From positions 16,260,031 through 16,324,030 of the forward strand of contig NC_135559.1 in the NCBI RefSeq assembly GCF_964340395.1: a stretch of 64,000 bases of DNA. The letters are read 5' to 3'. Made by a program: the position numbers and the translations under genes. The notes beneath the pieces are model-generated. The model was not told the DNA's origin and did not search any database. It saw only the letters and a program-made list of their open reading frames with translations. Origin of the DNA: Glandiceps talaboti. Taxonomy: Eukaryota; Hemichordata; Enteropneusta; Spengelidae. Shown here in pieces: positions 37,801 through 48,764 of this stretch (its first letter is position 1; every line of letters starts with the position of its first letter).

Positions 37801-40800
37801 GTATCAGATGTCATGTGATAATATTCTAGACCAATGTGATTTAGGTACCAGAGGTCATGTGATTATGTTTTGGACCAATGAGTATTTAGGTATCAGATGT
37901 CATGTGATTATATTGTAACTAAATGGCAGTATGGCAGTGCATATATTATGTAGTACTAGAAATCTTTGAACATTCTTTCAATGATGTGATGTATGATTCT
38001 ATTTCAGACATGCTGATGTTATGAAGAAAATAATTCATACAGTTGCTGACGGAGGCGGAGAAGTTGGAGTACATATGTATCCTTTGAAGTGTACAAATTT
38101 TCTGTTGTTTTCTCATTCCAGTCCACCAGACACGTTAAAACCAATCCAGGGAAAAAAGTAGATATAACAACAAGATGGTACAATGTAAATAAAAAATCAT
38201 TCACATCTGTACTCTAGGAATAACACATGTAGTTGGTGTTACAGGCACTCTTACACAAAAATAAATCGTACTGTCCACAGTAAATGAACAAAGGGTTAAT
38301 CTAGTTTAGAATTTGTTGTATTATGTATTGACAAGCAATAGATAACATGTATGTATTATATATATTATAACATGTGTGCCAATGATTACATGCACTGGTG
38401 CACACATACTAGTGGTATTTTCACTGCAGTGCAATACCGAAAACGTTATTGCATACCTGCATGCAAATGATATGCAAATGAGGATGTGATCATTCGCTAC
38501 AAAGAAAATCACGCTTTATGATTTTTATAGAAATTTACCAATTCAGCTAACTACATGTAATAATAACAGAACCCCATGACATGCAAGTGTCAGTGTGGGT
38601 ACTCACGAGCATTTGCACTCATGCTTGCAGTGTTCTCTGCACCCGTACTTTCACGAGCGTGCAAATACCCAGAGTCTGCTACACTTGCACTCAAGTGACA
38701 TGGAATTCTCTTACCCCTTGAGAAAAAAAAAACGCATAAAGACTGAACTTGTACATGCTGTAGGAAAAATGTTGTCATGTGCTCGGTAAAAAAAGAAAAA
38801 AAAAAGAAATATTGAACTGAAGGATATAAATTAAAATGTTGAATTTATTGTAACTAGGTTAATTTTTCATGCAAAAATACCTGAACATTGAATTTGAGTC
38901 TCATAGGTTTACCCTAAAATAATTGACAAAAAAAACTTGAGGTCATCCCAAAAATCTTGAGCAGCTGCATCACACAGTCTTAAAATCAATTTCCCCTCTT
39001 GCACTTTCCCTACAACACCAGACCTAATTACGTCAGTCACTGTAATTGGAATAATATAGGACAGCCCTGAAATAGTTTGGGTACCACAAAAGTTATATGG
39101 CAGACTATCATATTTGTGGAGGGTGCATGAACTGAATGATAGAGGTCCACTAAACCCATTTTGGGCTGTACAATGATTCAAATACCCTGATTTCGGAAGA
39201 GTTCACGAACTCTATGATTTAGAGCTACTAAATCTGCACTAAAGGATTTATCATATACTCGACTGGTATTGCAGGTTAACCTGTACAACATATTTCCACC
39301 AAACCCACACTAGGGCTGTGTGAGTCTATCAAATACTCTGATATTAGGAGTTGGGTGTACATGTATGGTCTGTGTTAAGAACCACTAAACAACTAGGGTT
39401 GTGAGGGTTTATCATATACCCAGATATTGGGAGCTGGGTTTATAGTCTGTACCACTTTAGGGGCCACTTAACATACACTCGGGCTGTAATGGGTTTATCA
39501 AATACCCCGATATTTTGAGCTGGGTTTATGGTCTGTACAACTTTAAGGGCTGTAAAGGGTTTATCATATACCCAGATTTTGGGAGCTGGGGTATGGGTAT
39601 ATGATAAACCCTTTACAACCCGAGTGTAGGTTAAGTGGCCCTTAAAGTTTTACAGACCATATGGTATGTGTTAAAGTGTACATACAAAGGTACATACTTT
39701 TTTTCATAATTATGTTTATTTTGCCATAAAAATAAATGAAATTGCATTCATACTTCTAAATATTGCGCGCATTGGCAAGAAAGTCGCAAAAATACTTGCC
39801 CCCTTAATCCCCTGTGCTTCGACTAACTTCGGCACCTCAACCAGCTCACGAAAGGTGTCGAGGTCCCACATGTTACAAAAGCCTTCTAAGCCTTTGTGTA
39901 ATGTTTACTTATGAATTACTAATTACGCTTGCCATATAGTATTATCTGTAACTGTACATATTGTGGTGTACCAGTTTAGTCTTCCGACAACAGTGGTTCC
40001 TTGGTGTTTTGTTGGCAGCACCCGCAGTAAAACATCACTCTACACACATTTCCGAGTGATATAACTGAGTAGGTAATAATGGGTGAAGGCAGTTGAAATC
40101 ACGTAAAAACTGGACAGTGACGCCATACAGTGAAAGTCGGTAAATGTTACCGGGGCCGGGGTTCTCCACGCCACCGGTGTAGCCATGATCAAAGCGAAAA
40201 AAGGAAGACAAATAAAATTATTTGAAATGATGTTTTCAAGAAAACAAGTTAGCTTCATAAAATATTTTCATTACGATAGCATTTGTTTTTAAACAATGCG
40301 TAGTCCGATTGTATGTTTTGATTTCCATGTTGCTGGGAGTCGATCGTTTTCATTGTGATACATCACATGTACATCGTCGGAATAATATCAAAGTAAAAAG
40401 ACGCAACGCTCATTATAATGTAACAAATTTGCTATTTTTGTTTCCATTGTTTTGTCTACATGAACAATTACTGTGTCATGCCAATCACATGTCAAAAGTG
40501 GATGGACACAGCAAAGTACAGTCAGCACTAAGCTTCACGCTCCCAGGTCAAATAACTTCCACAACGTGAGACATGTCTATCCATAAAAAACTCAAAAAAA
40601 ATGGTCGGAGACAATACACAATACACCACAGTACGGCCGGCTTCAGTGAACATGGGCGTGCTTGAAAGAAGATGAAACCACTTCATGTCACTGTGTGGAT
40701 GGTAATGAACGCAGTAAAAAATGAAATAAAGTATGTGTACACATAGCTTTCAAGAGGGACAGTTATCCAACAAAACGTTCTGCTCAAACGAATTTGTGGG

Positions 40801-43524
40801 TCTATTTTCGCGAAGATTTTGAATGGTCATAGATTGAATGTACTGTTACGACACATGCTACATTTGAACAACTTGAGAGAATATTAAGGGGAACTCTTGA
40901 AGCCATTCTCATTCGATCTCTGTATGTTTGATGGGTATGGAAATATTACATAATTTTCGTTTCGATTACATTGTCTGCAGGAGCTGTTTTCCACCCATTG
41001 AATAGTTATGTCAACAAAGGACGCTGATAACAGCATTCACTTTATGTAAACAACACGGCTTCACTAGGACATACTAGTACGCAGTATAACTTATAAGACA
41101 GCAAGGCATAGTCAGAAAACAAGCACTAAACTTGCATGGTGGATATTTAAACACAGGTATACTATTACATATAATGTGTACTAGCCATGATGACATTTGT
41201 CTGTGAAATTTACATCAGAAAAAACTTATAAAGCAGTGTCATTCAGTCTCTGTGGTTGACCACACCTTCCTCACTCATTCACTACCAGAGGAACTATCGT
41301 TACTGCTAGCGGTCGGTTCGAATGAATTTGGCTAAATTACACAATCAGATGTTAATGCTGGAGTGTATTGCTCTACGCTTGAGGAATCTGATCAATATTC
41401 AACGTCGGGTTCTGGCGAAAACGGGTTTTGAAGTTGACCTTCTGGTTCGACCATAATGGCTTTACATGTAAAGATACACTGACAAATGCGTTTGTGTTCC
41501 TGCATTGACGTCATAAAGTTCCAAATCCTGTCCTATCCATATGCAAATGAGAGGTACTTACCTGAAGGTGCTCTGTGGCTGAGCCAAGAGTGCCTCATTT
41601 TTCGCGCAATTTCTCGTGTTAGAATTATATTGTACTATTACAAACCCAATTTCCTTTATTTTTATGGCAAAATAAACATAATTACGAAAAAAAGTATGTA
41701 CCTTTACATGTACACTTTAAGAACCATTAAACACATACTTGGGCTGTAAATGATTTATCTTCAATCATAGGAATTTGAAGTGACAAGAGAAATAACATAT
41801 TTGACATATTATATTCCAGAGATTTAGGGCCAAGCACATGCTTTTGAAGTAAAAAGAGCTATTTGAGTAGATTTATAGATTGGGATTTAATATATTTGCA
41901 TATTAACACATATGTGCCAATCAAAATAATTGCGTGGATTGCATAGCTTGTCATATTAAACATTGTTATAGTGTGGTTTTTATAGTTTGTGCACAGTATT
42001 AGAGAAATGTGTTATTAAGGAACGCCAGCTTGTCCACAAATCCCACACATATGGAAGTGAATTTAATATAAATCTCTTCTAAAATAAAAACCTTAGGTAA
42101 TTGATACATATATCTATATATCTATTCTCTATACCTTTTCCTCTTTTTGTGGTGTTTTTGAATTTTTTTTATATTATAAATTATTTGTGCATGCTTAATC
42201 ATTTTTTTTTTTATATATTTGCCTCAGTTTTCATTTGTCATCATAACTCAATTCTTGATGCATCAGTGTTTCAATTTTCACTAGATCAGGTATCTATAGA
42301 GAGAGGTCAAACATAGAATTATGATAGTCGCATACTTAATGCACCATTGAACACTAAAATACAGGTAGTTAAGCATTGCACGGAGATTCGACAAGATTAT
42401 AAAGGATACAACACACCTGGCGCATCATTTTTACGAACTCCTTCCCTCAGGGAAACTTTTTAGATCCTTTAAATGTAAGACAAACCGTTTTTTACACAGT
42501 TTCTTTCCAAAAGCAGTTCAAAACTGTCGCATTTGAATGTAGCGTTTTACGATTTTATTTTTATGTCGTAATACTGCATTTTTATCAGTCGTTTGTGATT
42601 ATATGGTGTTTTTGTGGTGTCTTTTTTGTATTTGAGTGTTTTAGCAATGCCAAGACACATTCCTCTCGATTCTATCGATTGGCAATAAAGAATATTATTA
42701 TGAGCATTAGTAAAATAAAAAGATTCTACGAATTGATCAATATTTCCATATTCTTACATATATGTACCAACTATTGAGTGTTTGCATTTTGGCATACACA
42801 TTCTGTATGTGTAGTGCAATATTGTTATGTATAATCTCCCGATATTCTGAATGAGTGCTACGTCATCGAGGATGAATGTCGGCCGTATCCCTCCCAGCTG
42901 ATAGGTGAGGAGGGATACAGACATAGGGGAATCATGAGTCCGATAATTAGATATTATTCCCCAATATTTTTCTTTGTGCAGCCATTGAAAATGCAAGTGA
43001 CCTAAGGAGCCTTGTCACTATGGGTCACTAAACAAGTAGTAACAAATTCCATAGGTTATGGGTATTTTCCATCTGAATGAAGAAAAATATTGGGTCATAA
43101 TATAATTATTCGTCTTTAAGCATAATTTTTGAAAAATTGGGATAAATAATGAAGATTTGGAACATTTTGACCCAGAGTTCGAGTGCTGCAGAACTACATG
43201 TAGAGACGTTGACATGGGTTGTCTTGACGTAGAACAACCCAGGTATTTAATCCATATTTTCTGTTCAAATACAATAACTTGGCTTGTGCATGGTATATTG
43301 TAATACCTCAAAAACACATGCAAAAACTATGTACACCAGACTACAACTCATGAAATGGTGTTCTGTGATATACTTGTAGTAATTTTTTTGTAATTTGATT
43401 AATTATTGTAAAATGTGTTCATTCCTTAACTCTCATTTTCAGGTATTTGTTGATTTTTCTCAAGTTTGTCCAAGCGGTAATACCAACAATTGAATATGAT
43501 TACACTAGACACTTTACCATGTGA
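28854..43524 (+). CDS. ATG3: ATG3, E2-like enzyme of ATG8 lipidation (complete, 10 coding exons)
   Basis: ATG3 takes ATG8/LC3 from the E1 ATG7 as a thioester and transfers it to phosphatidylethanolamine on autophagic membranes. Coding exons: 28854-28931, 31599-31640, 33056-33176, 34227-34334, 34745-34900, 35519-35556, 36180-36338, 36866-36990, 38008-38076, 43443-43524. The joined frame is 325 residues with TGA at 43522-43524; human ATG3 has 314, and the excess lies mainly in the acidic flexible loop (exon 5, Asp/Glu-rich [14 protein letters not shown]). Exon 1 encodes the amphipathic, curvature-sensing N-terminal helix ([10 protein letters not shown]). Landmarks are [21 protein letters not shown] (Trp109), [20 protein letters not shown], and the catalytic Cys275 in [14 protein letters not shown], equivalent to human Cys264; the protein ends YDYTRHFTM. 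Cys275 is the last full codon of exon 8. The start used is the first ATG, in the context GCAGCCATGG; the second ATG two codons on aligns with the human start. All junctions but the last intron are ordinary GT-AG. Confidence 0.97.
29527..29680. repeat. Foldback repeat in ATG3 intron 1
   Basis: A perfect 13-bp stem with 4-nt loop, CATGGAAGTATAG/CTATACTTCCATG at 29589-29618, sits within weaker flanking symmetry (GGACTTGATTG on the left, CAATCAAGTG on the right). Looks like a small palindromic MITE. Confidence 0.5.
30014..30115. mobile_element. Short MITE family B, copy 1
   Basis: Terminal inverted repeats CTGTAAGGTATGCCGTGATG and, at the other end, ATCTTACAG (reverse CTGTAAGATACGT), with CCCTCAC boxes inside. 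A second copy in the opposite orientation lies at 32103-32182. A TAG trinucleotide beside the better ends hints at a TA target (Tc1/mariner-like), but this is weak. Confidence 0.65.
31181..31430. mobile_element. MITE family C, copy 1, with 4-bp target duplication
   Basis: A 250-bp element in ATG3 intron 1. Perfect 15-bp terminal inverted repeats, ATAGGGAACTTGCAA and TTGCAAGTTCCCTAT. Flanked on both sides by TTCA (31177-31180 and 31431-31434). Copy 2 at 60047-60298 is the same length class and orientation and about 90% alike by eye. No coding capacity. Confidence 0.85.
32103..32182. mobile_element. Short MITE family B, copy 2
   Basis: An 80-bp relative of 30014-30115 in inverted orientation, in ATG3 intron 2: CTGTAAGATACGTCGTGATG at one end and CATCACGGCATACCTTACAG at the other. 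Confidence 0.65.
32723..32993. mobile_element. hAT-like MITE in ATG3 intron 2
   Basis: A 271-bp element with perfect 16-bp terminal inverted repeats CAGGGGTGAACAAATC/GATTTGTTCACCCCTG. CAGGGGT termini are characteristic of the hAT superfamily. GATATT occurs directly outside both ends (shifted by one base), an incomplete trace of a target duplication. Internal GGTCC/GGACC boxes are themselves inverted. Confidence 0.75.
33558..33735 (+). repeat. Dispersed repeat family A, copy 3 (5' half)
   Basis: AAATTGTTTGGTGCTGGTTA, CTGACCCCACCTAG and GAAATAGTGGATACGGAAAC match family A; the 3' half is missing. Lies in ATG3 intron 3. Confidence 0.6.
33809..34154. mobile_element. TTAA-flanked foldback MITE in ATG3 intron 3
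   Basis: A 346-bp element flanked by TTAA on both sides (33805-33808, 34155-34158). Terminal inverted repeats of about 150 bp start AGTGGCCATATGGATGAGAA and continue TTTGGTATTTATTTTGGAT. It ends 72 bp before ATG3 exon 4. TTAA duplication is typical of piggyBac and Kolobok groups. A related end is at about 63735-63792. Confidence 0.85.
34306..34676 (+). repeat. Minisatellite of about 50 bp spanning the ATG3 exon 4 donor
   Basis: Units of 49-53 bp run from within exon 4 into intron 4. The first unit is GGATGGGTTGATACACATCA up to the donor, then GTAAGTCAGTTGCCATGGTA; later units repeat GGATGGATG-AATACACA-GTATGTCA-GTTGCCATGG. Each unit carries a palindrome GTTGCCATGGTAAY at 34343, 34393, 34445 and 34547, degraded at about 34493, with another at 34663. 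GTTGCCATGGTAAC at 34547-34560 fits the RFX X-box consensus. The first unit overlaps conserved coding sequence (GWVDTHHNV). Confidence 0.75.
35030..35320 (+). repeat. SINE-like element, copy 2 (ATG3 intron 5)
   Basis: Longer at the 5' end than the 7142 copy (CTGCTGCCATTTGTTACTCA, GTCCTTGGGCAAGAT) and ending GGGAAAGTGCTATATAAAG, followed by a degenerate (AACAT)n tail to about 35415. A 3' fragment of the same family (GGAAAGTGCTATATAAAAC) is at 30525-30585. Confidence 0.7.
35632..35725 (+). repeat. Dispersed repeat family A, fragment
   Basis: Weak match to family A (TGATAACCCGACCGACACTA, CCAACCCTAAGCATTTTTTG) in ATG3 intron 6. Confidence 0.4.
37397..37925 (+). repeat. 45-bp minisatellite in ATG3 intron 8
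   Basis: About eleven units of TTAGGTATCAGATGTCATGT-GATTATATTCTAGACCAATGGG, mostly 45 bp. As 45 is a multiple of three, a 111-codon open frame runs through it ([14 protein letters not shown] repeated); it is a by-product of the period, lies inside an intron and has no gene signals. Confidence 0.9.
39280..39665. repeat. Tandem and inverted repeat cluster in ATG3 intron 9
   Basis: Three direct units of roughly 120-130 bp contain GGGTTTATCA(T/A)ATACCC, GATATTGGGAGCTGGGTTTA and GTCTGTACCACTTTA. The last unit is followed by an inverted one (GGGTATATGATAAACCCTTT, TACAACCCGAGTGTAGGTTA, GTGGCCCTTAAAG), making a strong hairpin centred near 39588. A short relative is at 41720-41760. Confidence 0.7.
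39666..43421. other. Rest of ATG3 intron 9
   Basis: No exon or other gene is recognised. Short open frames are not supported. A weak palindrome GTATCCCTCC/GGAGGGATAC occurs at about 42886-42918. Confidence 0.4.
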
Positions 43525-44134
43525 GAAGATTTAGTACCACTCAAATCAGAATTTAAACATTTTTACACGTCTATGTCGCACCCAAAAGTTAACTTTACTA
43601 CCCATTTTTCAATAGAATGACCTAATCTTCCATTGGATATCAATGGGCACATACTAAAATAACTCAAACTTTGGGGAAGAAGGGTGTAATTAAGATATTG
43701 TTGAGAGTGATTTATGGCCAAAATACTTTCAGTAATAATGTAGAATGATTTATTGAATATGATTCAGAAATTGCATGAGAAAATTAATCTAAGTCTTGGG
43801 TTTTTCCAAATCAAAATGAATAATATTATCTATAAAATAGACATTGCAACAAATGTATCAGAGATATATGAATAACTGGTAGTCAAAATACACACAATAA
43901 TCTATAGATTTTGACTACTACATTTATCATTTGTCTCTCCCCTTGAAGTCTAAGGTTTCAAGACTATTAGTTTCTAACCCTGATTGGTCAAACTGACTCA
44001 ATCATGAACCAAAAGTTGTCCATGCAAATGAGTAGACCTCAAACCTTTAGAAATGATATAAACAGTGGATAAGTTGCATCCTGAGCTGACAAGTATACCA
44101 TATTTGGACATTACATAACTGCCCCCACAATAAA
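43525..44134 (+). other. ATG3: Candidate ATG3 3'UTR with poly(A) signal
   Basis: Non-coding sequence after the ATG3 stop. The first canonical AATAAA I see is at 44129-44134, about 605 bases past the stop. The true end cannot be set without transcripts. Confidence 0.35.
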
Positions 44135-44805
44135 CACTAACTTGTCATTGGACAGAATTCTGTGATTGATTAACAAAGACATGATGTTAGTGATTGTGTG
44201 CGTGGCTTTGTTTGAATTTGAAATTTCATCTCGGGATCTCATTGAGCTAGACCTTGTGTAAAGAGATCGTCAGATTCTAACCCAATATACAGCATCTAGA
44301 CTAAGGCTGTATATGTTAGCACACACCGTAAACGATGACAAGCTGAGTTACTATCCAACAACAAATTGACAAGTAAAAGAGTCTCTTTTCAAAATATCCA
44401 TGTTTTATCAACTGTTTTTCCAACATGGCTTCCTCCAAAAACAAGGTTAACTTTGAAGTAGTAAGTTGAAAGCATATTTGTAAAACCACTTTACGGTGGA
44501 GCTTGTTTGTTACTTCAGCTAGAAAATACAAACTCTGACTTGTAAGAATGGTTGGAAGGTACTTGGACATAAAGATGTTAGTGATGCAGTGTCTGAAGCA
44601 AAAAACATTGTTGTAAACCACAGCCTCAGTTACGACACCGTCGAAGATGCACTCTTGGTATTTTGCAGTGTTGTGGAAGAAATGGTAGCTGTGGTTTGTA
44701 AGAATATAAAATGGCATAAACTCTAAGCCATCACTATTTAGATGGTGTTGGGGCATTACAGAATAGGTATGTCATGGGCATTGTTGTAGTAAACACACAA
44801 TACCA

Positions 44806-45020
44806 GGTTGTTGGTGACCGAGTGGTTAAACCAATTGCCTCTTACCACTGTGGTCGGGGTTCGAACCCATTCAGGGTTTGATTAAAATATACCACGCTGC
44901 GTTGTTCAGTTTGACTCTACCGAACAACACAGGTTTTCCCCAGTTTCCTCCTGATTAACACTGAACCCATGATGGATGGTTCTCACTGGACTTCTTGGGA
45001 GACAAGTGTTTAATATATGC
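44806..45020 (+). repeat. tRNA-derived SINE
   Basis: Begins GGTTGTTGGTGACCGAGTGG, close to a Ser/Leu tRNA A box (TGGCCGAGTGGTTAA), and has a B box GGTTCGAACCC 50 bases on at about 44870. The body includes TTTCCCCAGTTTCCTCCTG and CTTCTTGGGAGACAAGTG. The tRNA part is degenerate and is not a functional tRNA gene. Confidence 0.75.
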
Positions 45021-46117
45021 TTAAAGAACTATCCAGTATAAGTAAAAGATTACCCTATTGGATATTGATTTGTCAGTGGCAGCCAATCAGGTTAAACATT
45101 ACAGATTGTGCTAACATTTGCAGCTATGAAAGCTTAGACTTCAAGGAGAGAGACAAACATGTAGTGTAGTTAAAGTCATTTGATTATTTAATACAAAAGA
45201 GTTAAAACTTTTTGTGTTTGTAAATGAGATGAATTATAGCATTTATGCAAGATGATAGCACAAGAAATACCAGACATTAAATTCTTTATCAAGAATGTTT
45301 TCATGTTTTTACCCAGCTACAAGATATTCTACGCTTAGGGGTGAGATCAATAGTTCAATGTAGGATAAAAACATTAATTCTTTTATTTGAGGGGTGGGGG
45401 TTGAACCATTTTGTGGGGCTGAGGCCTAAAATAAATTCTTAGTTTTGAACCTGCAATGAACTATTGATCTTACCTCTAAGAATATTAATATAACCATGGG
45501 CCTCTCAGCAACTGTACAAGACCTGCCACCATGAGACCTTATTATTTTTAATTTGTCAGCGGAAAAAATATGCTCTTGCTTGCGAGAAAGTGTTATAAAA
45601 CACAGGTAGTTTACAGTCATAGAACTTTTCCAAGATATAGAAATTAGCTATTGTGGTATCGTGGAATTCATAATTGATATGATATTATTTAGGGATACTA
45701 GTAGAGTACACATGCCACTAGAAACCACCTGTTGATTTCATTGAATCCCTGATAATATCAATTATTGTATGACTATATATATGTCCCAAATCTCATTAAT
45801 TTTCTCACAAAACTCAAGTTTTCTACATTTCATAAAACACTGAAAATATGGAATTACGAATCTCTTATGTACATATAAAAAAAAATGATCAGTAATAATC
45901 AAAATATGATATTTTAGTAACAATCATAGAAAAATCAGAAATGGACTTTAAAAGTCCATTTTTCAGTCAAAGTACAATTTTTCTGTGTGTGCATTGGTTC
46001 CTTATGGTTATGAGAAAGTATAATTATGACAAATGCAGTAGTGAACCAAGGGGACACATGATACATTGTACAACAATCCACCCATTGCAGATTGAACCTG
46101 GTACTATTCAGATTTAT

Positions 46118-46565
46118 GCTAGGGAGACTAAACCTATACCTATCCATAACTTAACCCAACCCTAACTCCCTAGTTTGAACACAACTGACATATTGTATGT
46201 ACTGTACAGTCAGTCCACTATTCTACGTTATCACTGATGCTCATCAAGCATTTGCTAGGGAGTCTAAACCTATTGCCGTCCCTAACTTAACCCCACTGTA
46301 ACTCCCTAGCATATATCTGATTTGTATCATCAGTGAGAATGTAGAACAGTGGACTGATGATACAAATGAGATATATGCTAGGGAGTCTAAACCTATTCCT
46401 AACATAACTCTGACCCTAACTCCCTAGTTTGAATTCAAATATGTATCTACTGTACCATCAGTCCTTGCATTCTCATTGATGCAAATTAGTGTTGTGCTAG
46501 GGAGTCTAAACCTATATACCTATCCATAACCTTTGACCCCAACTCCCTAGTTTGAATACAGATAT
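46118..46565. repeat. Tandem array of CTAGGGAGTCTAAACC hairpin units
   Basis: Four units, starting at about 46118, 46253, 46378 and 46496. Each opens GCTAGGGAGWCTAAACCTAT and closes CCTAACTCCCTAG, so each is itself an 8-bp-stem inverted repeat of about 60-70 bp. Spacers include an inverted pair, TGATTTGTATCATCAGT and ACTGATGATACAAATGA. Confidence 0.75.
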
Positions 46566-46655
46566 GTACCATACTACCTATTGTACAGTTTTTCCACTGC
46601 TCCACAGCCATACTGACACACATTGAAAATCATTTCATTAATATATTGTCACATC

Positions 46656-46716
46656 AGTGTAATAAGGTCGTATCTGCCCATACAATTGCATAGCAGATAC
46701 GACCTTACTGCACTGG
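46656..46716. repeat. Short hairpin repeat
   Basis: AAGGTCGTATCTGC and GCAGATACGACCTT form a perfect 14-bp stem, extended with mismatches by AGTGTAAT/ACTGCACT. A minimal MITE-like palindrome of about 60 bp. Confidence 0.6.
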
Positions 46717-47527
46717 TGCATAAGTTTCACTTAGGAGATTTAAATTACCTTGCCAGAAGTTTTGTGATATAATATTTGTACAGCTATGATTGTAATTATT
46801 CAACAAATATGCAGATTGTTTGTGCTACAACATTCGCTTATTTGATAGGCTACCATAATCTGAAATGACGTCATTGACCATATATGGAATACAGTGTAAC
46901 AGTTTTTCATCATAAAGTGTAGCATTATATTTTGACATTTACTGAGTAAATGATGCCTGTATTTTAGTTTGTAGTAAAATTGTAGTATGGTGTTATGAAA
47001 CAATATTTTTTCAATGGATTTAATTTTCACTAAAAAGAGAAATAGTCTGGTTTTTTTTGACCAATTTTTCACTGACTTTGGTTGGCAGACATGGTAATTA
47101 GCATGAACAAGTGCAGTCACCTGACACCTTGGTAGGCAGTCACATGGTAATTAGCATGGAGAAGTGCAGTCACCTGACACTTGCAGTGGCAGATATGCAA
47201 ATTACTAATAACACTAGACTTATTAAAATACAGGAAATGGAGAGAATATAAAGGCCATATTTACACAGATTTTCATCAGTTTTAGAGTATTTTAAGTGAA
47301 ATTCATTATTTAGAATGTCATCTTTCTTTCTTATACTACACTTTCAATTTGAGACTTGAGTGTTTCTGTGGGAAGGACTGTAAAATGGTGCATTATTAAC
47401 AATAAGGTTGTAACTTTGGGTTGAGATGCGGTGTCATAATTTAAAATTGTAGTACTGTAACTATAAAGCATTTCATTTGATGGTTGGTACTTTGAAATTT
47501 GACTGTATTGTATTGTGTGTTTTAAGT

Positions 47528-47715
47528 AATCTGATTAAAATCTGATGTGGTGAAAGTGGCTTGATGTCTTTATTTACCTCTATTTGCATTGCTTTGTTTT
47601 GTTGTGGGTGATCACCGCCTTCCTACTCAGAACAAAACAAACGACACAACAAGATGGAAATAGAGGTAAATAAAGACATCTAGCTGCTTTGACTACATCA
47701 GATTTGAATCAGATT
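47528..47715. mobile_element. Foldback MITE family D
   Basis: 188-bp inverted repeat. Left arm AATCTGATTAAAATCTGATG, then GATGTCTTTATTTACCTCTA; right arm TAGAGGTAAATAAAGACATC, then CTACATCAGATTTGAATCAG. A left-half copy is at 49830-49905 (TTAGATGTCTTTATTTACCT). No coding capacity. Confidence 0.75.
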
Positions 47716-48260
47716 TGGGTATGTAGTAGGCATGAAATGAAAGAACACATAATTATGTATCAGGGTTATTTACAGTGTTCTTCAGACCATTGTTATACAC
47801 TGCAAGATTTGTTGTTGTTAAAGACAAATTAAAGGGGCAACCACAACGACATCGTGACTTGTCCACAACGACATCGTAAAGTGACTTGTCAAGACACCAG
47901 GTTCATCCATTTCCACACCCACAATTGGAGAGATGTACATCAAAGCAGACTTACAATTAGAAGATACTACAATAACAAACCTGTAAGTTGATTGATGTGA
48001 TTGACGCTGCTAAAGAAGTAACCTTACAAGGGAATTAAAAATTTATGGTGAACGAGGTTGTAGTTAACGAAGCCCGATATTGGTATCTGCATTTCTGCAG
48101 TAACTTTTGACAAACAATCTTCATAGGATGTTATTTTGACATTGAGTAAGACTGACCAGTGGTAATATCAATTTTCAGAGTTGTATCTGAAAGGTGATGG
48201 AGGACAAACTTGTTTTGTGAAAATGTAAGTACCCAGATGTCCCACAGTCAATAATATTAA

Positions 48261-48614
48261 AGGGGAATGCGACTCCATGAAATAAAGGCATTTTCATAAA
48301 CTATGGATTCTGGAGATTCATTTTAATGAATAGTCATTTTAATGAATATTCATGACTCCTAAGTGCATATACCCTTCACTGTAAAACATCTCTCTTGAAT
48401 AGTCATTGTGCAATCATGGATATCGGTATATTATTTCTGTTGACTCCCATGATGCAATGTGGCCCATAGCACATATACCCTATATAGGCACAAGATCACC
48501 TTGATGTTTCTCTGAAATCGCAAGTAAATTGTAGGTGATGTAAAATCATGAACTGACTCTCCAGAACTCATAGTTTATGAAAAATGTCTCTATTTCCAGG
48601 AGTAGCATCCTCCT
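48261..48614. mobile_element. TTAA-flanked MITE family E
   Basis: 354 bp with TTAA at both edges (48257-48260, 48615-48618). Imperfect terminal repeats AGGGGAATGCGACTCC and (reverse) AGGAGGATGCTACTCC, continuing into a shared CATAAACTATG and TTCTGGAGA block of about 60 bp. A partial left end (TTTAAGGTGCGACTCCATGA) recurs at about 53363 in TM9SF2 intron 1. Confidence 0.75.
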
Positions 48615-48764
48615 TTAAATACTCGACTCACTGCTTGAAAAATTTGATTAAATAACATGAGTAAGACATTGGGTTAGTCTTAGATGTTTATTGAGTTCAC
48701 TTGGCTTAATGTGGCTCATAAAACAACATAGTGAATGTAAATAGTTATGGAAGATACACATATA

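Larger units (their letters stand above)
38077..43442 (+). other. ATG3: U12-type (minor spliceosome) last intron of ATG3
   Basis: The 5' splice site is AT|GTATCCTTT, identical to the U12 consensus RTATCCTTT. The branch site TTCCTTAAC at 43422-43430 matches the U12 branch consensus exactly and lies about 13 bases before the AG at 43441-43442, within the short distance U12 introns require. The reading frame across it is certain because it rebuilds [13 protein letters not shown]. Length 5,366 bp. Confidence 0.9.

Noticed and set aside
37494-37829. CRISPR-like regular repeat
   Set aside because: Contiguous tandem units with no unique spacers, in a eukaryotic intron.
44316-44756. 146-codon minus-strand open frame downstream of ATG3
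   Set aside because: Longest unexplained frame, but there is no family signature, no promoter or splice context, and a random Phe/Tyr/Leu/Ile-rich composition expected from AT-rich DNA.
44806-44880. Possible tRNA gene (A and B boxes)
   Set aside because: No acceptor-stem pairing or proper anticodon arm, and the sequence continues into a SINE body.
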